This document shows, piece after piece, positions 51,801 to 61,400 of a stretch of DNA of 64,000 nucleotides. A program made the position numbers and the translations under genes. The notes under the pieces were generated by a model. It did no database searches and was not told the origin of the DNA. It worked only from the letters and a program-made list of their open reading frames with translations. Position 1 is the stretch's first letter, and every line of letters starts with the position of its first letter. Origin of the DNA: Ypsolopha sequella (lineage: Eukaryota > Arthropoda > Insecta > Lepidoptera > Ypsolophidae); NCBI GenBank assembly GCA_934047225.1, contig OW204000.1, forward strand, positions 14,216,001-14,280,000, read 5' to 3'.

Positions 51801-54800
51801 AATGTTCAAGAGCTGAATGGACAGGGAGGTTTTTAATTAAAAATAGAAACAATTTTGATATTCTTCAGATAATCTATAAATTCAACAATACATAAAACAA
51901 CCAATAAAAGTCATTAAAAATCGTATTCCCTGTAATTTGAAAGTTAAATAATGGTGTCGATTCGAATGTACACAAATACGACTTAATTTCACCAACATTA
52001 GGTTAAGGTGTGTCAAATTACTTTTGCAATTCGGAAAAACACAACATAACCTATTTAGACAGAAGCAAACTAATTTTAGTTAGGTCGAATTAAATTAAGT
52101 CTAAAACACAATTTTGCAATTTGGAGTGACCATCTAACTGTCAAATTTTAGACATGTCAAACTAAAAATGGACTAATTTTAGTCGAAACATATTTCGTGA
52201 CAATTACATTTTAACAAGTTCATTCCGAAAGTTTTCTGATCGTTTTTGAGGTAAGAATGGAGGAATATGTCATGTTGGCTTTAGCAGATGCATAAAAAAG
52301 GTAAATGAAACTGTCGAAACTAACATTTTCCACCCAGAGTTTATCAAAGGTGGCACTAAAAATTATATGTCTTGTCTTGTTTTTCCCAAGTGGCTTTGTA
52401 CCTACACCCCAACCTTATTTTCCTATATAAATCAAGATACTCTGATTAAATTGTTTTACAAGAATAAACAGACATGACATGGAAATGGAATTCTTGGAAA
52501 TGGCTGCGCCGGCTGCGTTCAGTTTGATCGTCGAACAATCTAACATGCTAACAGTCTAACATGCTATCTGTTTTGTACGCGTTGTTACTGAACATGTTTT
52601 CCTGCTACCAGTGTTAGGCGGGCTTTGCTCGACTTCAAACTGAACGCAGCCAATTTTCCTTTACCAAATTTTGTGGTCTGTGAACCGCTTTAAAACAAAT
52701 ATCGTTCATTATTTTTGTTAATTTGTGAATTAAATTTAAACCTTTTAAAAACAAGTAAACAGGTCAACTAAATTTAGTTCATTGACAAAACCGAATTGAA
52801 CACAAAAAAGACTTAACTTATTTTCGTCGCTTTTTGGTTAGGTTAAGTTTTAGTGCGGTGTTTTACCGAATCGACACCGAAATTCCAAAACACGAAATGC
52901 AGCATTTTTTTAAAATCATCTCCTAAAAGTGAAATGGGTGTGTATTAACTTGAAACATTTGACATAAAACTATTGAAAAAAATGGTCAAACATGTATTTT
53001 AGGATTAGAGGTGCACTAAGAAAGGATTTTTTGAAAATCAACCCCTATAAGGGTGTATAGATACTTTTGTAATAAAAATCGTTTTGCCTGACGGGATGGG
53101 AAGTTAAAAGAGAAAATCTGTTTTGAATTTTCTATGAATAACACTTAGATAGTATTAAATCTAAAATCATGACACGATTAATACGAATAACACCGAGGAA
53201 AATAAGTCCTGAAAAAGATACTTTTTCTAGAACTCAACTTCAATGTTTTACATGAATATAAAAATAAAAGGGCTTCAATTCAAATGAACGTAGGTATCAC
53301 GATAGGACAGACGACGACGCGACGCACGCTCAGGAGCCGTATTTTTGAATCGTTCTTTTTCAATTCACGTGCGAAAATATATACCTGTCTCATCTTGCAA
53401 ATGACAAGTTCTGATGTGCTAGTGAGATGGGTATTTACTTTCGCACGTAAATTGAAAACGAACGATTCAAAAATACGGCTCCAGATCTCACCTCCCTTCA
53501 TTTGAATTCAGACTGCTGTTTACATGCTCTTCACGTTTACATTATATTGTATTTTAACAATACAATTGAAGAGATACAGTCACGTATCATTACGTTGATA
53601 TAAAATAATTATGTCAAGTGTACGTCGTAGATAATGTACGAATCCCGTCAATATAGACGTAATTTGCTTGTAAATGAGCTTTTTACGTGGCGTCATCAAA
53701 AGTAATGATTAACTTTCTAGAAGGTTTCGTGTATGTCACACCCTCTCACTCTCACACTTCACACACATGCACCCCCTCACACGCCCCAAGTTATTATTAG
53801 TTTCAAGCTTACTTGTCTGGAAGCTGCATGTTCTTTTGTTATTTTTAGTATGATAATTAAATAGTAATTAATATGTGAATACATAATAATCTAAAAATAT
53901 TGTAAGGGAAGTGCTTGGCGCCTATAGCACCGATACATATACCCTAAAGTTATCCTAACTTTTTGACTGTAACTTTATGACGAATAAAGCATATTATATT
54001 CTAAAGCAAATCCTATTATTGTTCCCCCATTCCCATAACATGTTAACTTTACAATAACTCTATGTATTAACAATATCGAAAAAGATTATATATAGTTTAA
54101 CGGCAGCTTGATTTTATTTTCCTAATTCCTTAATAATTAGTATGACGTAGATTACAATAAAATTATGGTCACCAAATCGTGTTCTAGTGGTTTGTACGTG
54201 TCAACCATTATATGTGGACGTCGCGGGTTCAAATCCCGTAGGAACACATTTTGCGTCCAGCCTGCATGATTCGGAAGTCGCGTCAGCCGTAGGTCCATAT
54301 TTGTGCCCCACTGGCCTCTGGGCTCTCAAACTTGAGATCCAGGTTCGATTCCCGGTCGGGCATTCAGGAATGAATTTTTTGGGACTTATGTGCATTATGT
54401 TCTTTCTTACCACGGTGAAGGAAAACATCGTAAGGAAACCTGCATGCCCGTATTTGTGCCCGAAGAACGGCGTCAGGGCTCACCACCAATCATGCTGACA
54501 CGTAATAATCGTCTATGAAACGTGGGTATACGGTCTGTTGTCTGTGAGGTATCCACCCTTGATCTATGTCGTTGATTATTAAATTAATAACAATGATTAT
54601 ATACTTTTTATTCAGCTAGGATTATGTAGTTGACTCAGATACACACACCTAAATAAGTAAGATAATAATATTACATGTTAACGATTTATTAGATAACGAC
54701 ATATGAGAATGCGGTGGATACCTCACGTACCTGTGTGGACTGTAGCTTATATTTCACAGTCCATTATCAGAAAGACTCTGCCACCCCTTTGGGGATTCTT

Positions 54801-55445
54801 GTCGTGGCGATGTATTTTTTATAGTTGCCGAATCTCTTGAGTTTACGAGTATCTACAAAGATTAAGGTTCTATCTAGAAGTATATATATATGCGTTAATG
54901 TCAAATTTATCAAGAAGCCATGTCTTTTAGGACAATGATTATCTTGAAAGTTTTCTTCTACGAGGATAACCATTACAGGCAGGTAAGTAAATCTAAACAA
55001 AGCACAGCTGCGTACTGAAGCGTGGTCTGTCGATGACAGCTACTTTATTTTCCATTAACAACAACGGAAATCAATGGGGAGAGCACGTAACAAACAGCTT
55101 TCTAAAAAGTAAAACGTTTGTTCTGTAAATATATAGACTCAGACACCCCGCGGCGTTGCTTGTAGTCCTAGGGCATATGTAAATTAAAAACCGTCTGTGG
55201 GATTTCGAATGAAGCAAGTATTATGATTGGTTGCAATCGATAGGTTATGAGCTATAGAATCGTGGACTACCGGGTGTTTTGTCTCATGATTTATTTTAGC
55301 CAGTGTATGACGTTATAATTTATTGTATGGAATTTTATTTTTCTGATATCTATCTTGTGGAGTGTTAAATGAAAAGGGAAATATGTTCAAAATTCCTTTC
55401 ACGAAGTTTTACATACAGAATTTATATAGTTTGTAAGGAATTTTA

Positions 55446-55476
<31 letters not shown>

Positions 55477-58400
55477 CGTTGTTCATGTTTGTCATGAGGA
55501 TATTATAAGTAAGTTGACGTATATTTCACAAACATTCTTCAGCCATTTCCCACATGGAGGAGCCCAAACTTGGTGGGTTTTGAAAATGCTTTTTTGGTTT
55601 TTCTTTTAAACGAGTGGCAGAATTGTAAGTAGTTAGTTTTTGCAATCACCTCTTAAAGCCCTTTCATACAATAGGATTAAGAAAAAAAAAACAAAATTTC
55701 CGTACAAAAAAATTTTGACATCGGCTAAGACAAACTATGAGACAAAACACCCGGAAGTGCACGATTCTATCGCTCAATGGCAATATTCTAGGATACTATG
55801 GCAATATCCACTGCCACCAATCATAAACTTCCTTCATTCAAATCGCCTCGATCCCGTTTTTCACGCCTAGAGAAGTTACAAAATATTAATTTTGAGTGCA
55901 AAAACGTAGTATCGTGTGTATGCATAAAAATTATAGGTTAAACGTCAGTCGCTTAGGGGATATTTTAACTTTGTTTTCCTTGTTTAGAAGTTAAAAATCA
56001 AAAAACCTTTTGGTGTGTGCAATAAACCTCACTAATACGAGGGCTGCTATTAATAAATCCGGAATAACAAAAAGAAACAAACATCTATCATTTAATATGG
56101 TTTTATTGTCTTTCAAAATATTCGCCATGATGATCGATGCACTTTTGTATACGTTGAAACCAATTTTCATAGCACTTTTTCCATGCTGATTGAGGTATCT
56201 CCCGTAATTTATTCTTCACGCTTGGAAATAAGTAGAAATTGTTGGGTGCCAAATCTGGGCTGTACGGTGGATGACCCATCAATTCGATCCTTTGGCCTTC
56301 CAAAAATTGAGTTGTTTCGGCCGACGTGTGACAGCTAGCATTGTCATGATGAAGTATGATTCTGCGGCGTGGGTCATCTTTCTTATTTCTTCAAAGACTT
56401 CTGGCAAACAAATGGTCGTATACCATCCTGAATTAACCGTTTTACGATTCTCTAGTGGCACTGTAGCCACATGCCCATTTATACCAAAAAACAGGCGACC
56501 ATTTGCTTCAAAGTGCTTTTTGCACGAATAACTTTTGTTGAGCTCGGCTCATCTTGGAACACGCACACCGTTGACTGTTGTTAAGTTTCGGGATCATACG
56601 CATAGGTCCAAGATTCGTCATCTGTGTAGATATTATAAACGGTTTGTGACGCACCTCGATTGTATTTTTTTTACATTTTTTTGCACCAATCGTCACGAGC
56701 CTGTTTTTGATCAGTTCTCAAGTTGTGCGGAATCCAACGCGAACAATTTTTTTTACAACCAAATATTCGTGTAATATCTTATGTATGCTCTTCATACTTA
56801 TGCCTAAGGATGTCTCTATCTCGCGATATGTAACATGACGATCTTATATTATTAGTTTCCGCACAGCATCGATATTTTATGGTACAACAACCGATTTAGG
56901 GCGACCTTCTCTAAATTCGTCCGTGAGCATAAACCGCCCACGACTAAACTCACTGAACCAGTGATACATAGTAGTTTTTGATGGTGCATCATCCCTAAAA
57001 GTCGAAATGAGTTGATCGATGCACTGTTTTTGAGTTATCCCACGTCGAAAATCGTAATAAATCATCGCACGAAAATTTTCGCGAGTTAAATTCATGGTGA
57101 TGAACACAAACAATTTACAAAATGACGCCACAATGGAAAAAAGTTACAGAATACATAAAACAAACTGTATTCTACAGCCAGAGAGTTCCAGTTTTAAATG
57201 TTGTAATTAATTTTTAAGTAATAGTCTGTAAGTGACCAGTTCCGGATACATAAATAGCAGCCTCTCGTATTGAATTATTGCCGTCAATTGCCACATACCA
57301 AAATGCTTTTTATTTCTTAACAAGATAAACAAGTTTATGTAAGTTATGCACTTTGCGCTAAGCGACTGACGTTTAAAGTTAAACTAAAACACACTAATCA
57401 AGCATTATCAAATCGAAATACATAGTATGTAACAGATTATACAATATGTAATGAAGTGTAACAAAAATATACAATTTGTAATTAATAGAGATTTACATAC
57501 AACTAACAGTGATTAAACCAAACTAATCCACCTGAGGGCTGAATGACCATGCTCCATGTAAATTAAGTTTGGTCATCAACCACTGGTTAGTAGCCGTTGC
57601 ATCTAGTTTACTAGCTTTTGCCTGCGGCTTCACTCGCATGGAAGTGTCTTTGAATTATCGATAGTTCCCGACTTGGCGGTTTTTTTTATCAACACCCCTG
57701 TATGTTGACCAGGGTCACTACGGTAATAATAAAGAAAAGTTGAGTGTTTGTCGGGTTAAAAAGGACAAAACCTCAGAACATATTAGAAAAAAAATTAAAC
57801 ATTTTAGTTTTATCATCAGTACAATACTGCACAGACCAAGATTCAGATTCAGATTCAGATTCATTTATTTTAGTACATAGGCGAAACAATTCGCACTTAT
57901 ACAGGTCAAAATTTACAAATATGTGTACACAATTAATAAAATAATTATTAAACAACATCATTTCTTGCATGAGTACATACTTATGTACTCAAGTCAATAC
58001 ATAAAAAGTAGAATTAGCTGTTTATAAGCTAGACATTATAAAAGTCGATACATTCTGTAAAAAGCAAAATAAATATGTCATAAGGTAAAATAATAAATAT
58101 GTCATACCTTACAATAAAATGATCATGTCAGAAATAATTAATTTATATAGTTAAGAGTGGTTTCGCAGCCGGATTGTGAAAAATTCGCTTTTTTCTAATT
58201 AATTGAAACAGAGCACTTAAATTCAAAATTTTTGAAATTCTAATTGCCAGGAAGCAATAGAAACTTTGCGATGGCAACATGTTTTGCTGAATAATAAAGT
58301 TTGATTTTAAGTATCCTATTTCGATTAATTAGAAAAAGGTGGGTTTTTCACAATCCGGCTGCTAAACGGCTCCTAACCCGCCACTGGTGACGTTATACGT

Positions 58401-61400
58401 CTACAAGACCGGGTCGTTAAAAAAAATATAATACTTTTTCACCGTTCATCGAATTACATTGCGATTTCGAGGAGCTGCCTTATTTCACGACCCTTACCGC
58501 TCTCTTGCCAGAAATGTAATAAATATGTATGCCTTGAGCACGTAGTACCTACTTGATCGAGTTATTTGGCTGTTGAAGATGAGTGATTTCAGTTTTTCTT
58601 TTGGTAGGAGTATAACCATTAATGTTTCTTTTTTTTATGTTTCCAATGTCATAAGACTGACTAAGGCTGATTTTGTCGTTAAATATTTAGGATTGTTGCA
58701 ACATCTTTCAGTTTAAAAAAATATTGTCAAAACACTTTGTAATTTTAATGCATCCTAAGGTGTTGTCTAACGTTAATAAAAGAGATTTGATTTATGAAAT
58801 ACCTATGTTTTATTGACAAAAGTATCTTATTTTATAACCTTTCCAATGAAAAGTAGCATGAACAATAAATTATATACAAACTCATAGTCAAAAACCTCGG
58901 TGCGTGAGACCGGGAATACATAACACCAGTGGCGGGACTAATAATAAAGTAGTAAAAAAGTAGTGTTTTTGTACATTAAACATTTTCGCAAATTTTTAAA
59001 TGAAATGGGTTATTAGTATTTTAAAGAGGCCAAAACTAAAATTGGTTAAATTTTTGTCTGTTTGTCTGGATGTAGGTATGTATACATGTATCACACGCGC
59101 AACGCGGACAACCTCACGCAACGCCTAAACACACACTCGAAAAGTCGTCAAGGTCAACTCATGTCATGGCCCCGTCGGTTTACAATAAACTACCAGCTGA
59201 AGTGCAAGCCGCAACCGCTATCAGTTCATTGTTTTGAAAACACTTGTACTTATCCACATATTACGTACAACTTTATTATGCCCGACCGGTTTCGCTGTAA
59301 AGCATTTTCTAGGGCTTTTTACACATCCTAACTAACAAATAAATCATATAAACTACAATCATGTCTAAAAGGACGTGCAATAAATGAAACAACAAACAGA
59401 CACTATCAGTTCGTTTAAGTCCAGGCTGAAATGCTGTCTTCTCGAAATTACCTTGTATAATGAGAATGAGTTAATTGAAAAATTATGTATAATGTATAAT
59501 GAGAATGAGTTAATTGAAAAATGATGTGTTTTTAAAAATTCTTATTATTTGACATTTTTTATCGGTGATTATTCTTTGAAATTTATTGTTCTGTATTTGA
59601 CATAGGATAAATAATAGGTCTTTACATATGAAATTGCTGAAATTTTGTTACAGATTCATGAGTTCATAGTTCTTGTAATTCAATAGCTATTTATATTATT
59701 TGTTTTTTGTTTGTAAGTTGATTTCAAGATTTTACATGTACGTATTAAATTTAGGTTTTATTGTCAGCTTGATAACCAAAACTAAATTTCAAAAACAGTT
59801 CGTCATAAATGCCATCCATTTCCATGATAAGATTCGTACTAATTTTTTACAGTTGACACTTTTCAGAAATTAAACTTTTGTTGCTGTGAAATGCAAAAAT
59901 ATGCTGAAAAAATAATGCTGAAAAAATGCAAAAATATTAGTACTGAGTTTCCTTCAAATTCTCTATAGAAAACGGCAATTTCATATGTATACCTAATATA
60001 ATAATTTTATATTTTTATTACTAATAAAGTAAACTTTTAAGAATTAATTTATCATTTAAATAGTAGTAAACTTCGCGTAGTCTTTTTAAAGAAATTTCTG
60101 CGCGCCTGGTCAGCGTCATGGGTGACCCATGGGCTGGCACATTCCTCGGGCAGCGATTAAGCTTCGCAATCCAGCGTGGGAATGTTGCCACCATACTGGG
60201 CACCTTGCCGCAGAGCAGCGATTTGGACGAAGTTTTTTATTTATAATATAGTTTATCTTTTAAGGTGTTTTAGTTTAGTTTAGATGTATTTATTTTAGTC
60301 CTTTTTTTTAATTTTGATGTTATTTAAGTTCGATGTTCACTCCGTGAATATATATATTTCAGGAAAATGCAAATATTTATCATTTGTATTATTTTTGTAG
60401 CTGTACAATCAGTACATGCAATCATCATATATATAAAAAGAGAAGTCCTGACTGACTCACTGATTCATTCACTAACTCATCAACGCACAGCCCAAACCCT
60501 TCAACCTAGAAAGCTGAAATTTTGCACAAAGCTTCCCTTTGTAATGTAAACAAGGAATAAGAAAGGATTTTTCGAAATTCTACCCCTAAGGGGGTGAAAC
60601 GGGGGTCCAAAGTTTGTATGGGGAAACAAGATTAGTTAGACTATTTTATTCGCGGCTTCACAGGAGTACTCCTATCTATAAATGAGTAAGCATGTGTTTT
60701 AGTTTTTTTCAGAATTCAACCCCTAAAAGGGGGAAATGGGGTGACAAAGTCTGAAAATCAACATGGGTATCGTTAGTATGGTTTATCGGGTCGCTGATTA
60801 CGAAAACAACAACGATTTTAAAATCCAACGTGGTGGACGTAAAAAAGGGCTTTTCCAGAATTCAACCCCTAAAAGGGAGAAATGGGGTGACCAAGTCTGA
60901 AAACCAACATGGGTATCATTTGTATGGTTTATCGGGTCGCTGATTACGAAAACAACAACAATTTCTAAATCCAACGTAATGAACGTGAAATAACATCATT
61001 TCCTGTTGGGGTGCGATGGGGTTGAAATTTTGCAATGTGTAAATATCAATATGGGTGTCGTTTTTATGGTTTTCTTGGACGTTAATTACGAAAATGGCAT
61101 CGATTTTGACATTTAATATAGTGGACATGAAAATTCTTGAAAGTATGTGTGCCAGAGCAAATCGGCTGTAACAGACGGACAGACAGACAGCCACACAAGC
61201 GATCCTATTAGGGTTCCATTTTTTCCTTTTCACAATGACGATTAATAAGTCTCAGGGTCAGTCACTGAAAACAGCAGGAATTAATCTTAGGGGGGACTGC
61301 TTTTTGCACGGCCAGTTTTACGTAGCCTGCTCGAGAGTGAGCTCACCTAGCAGCCTGGTCGTGTTAACAGCTGAGGGCAGAACTTCTAATGTTGTATATA

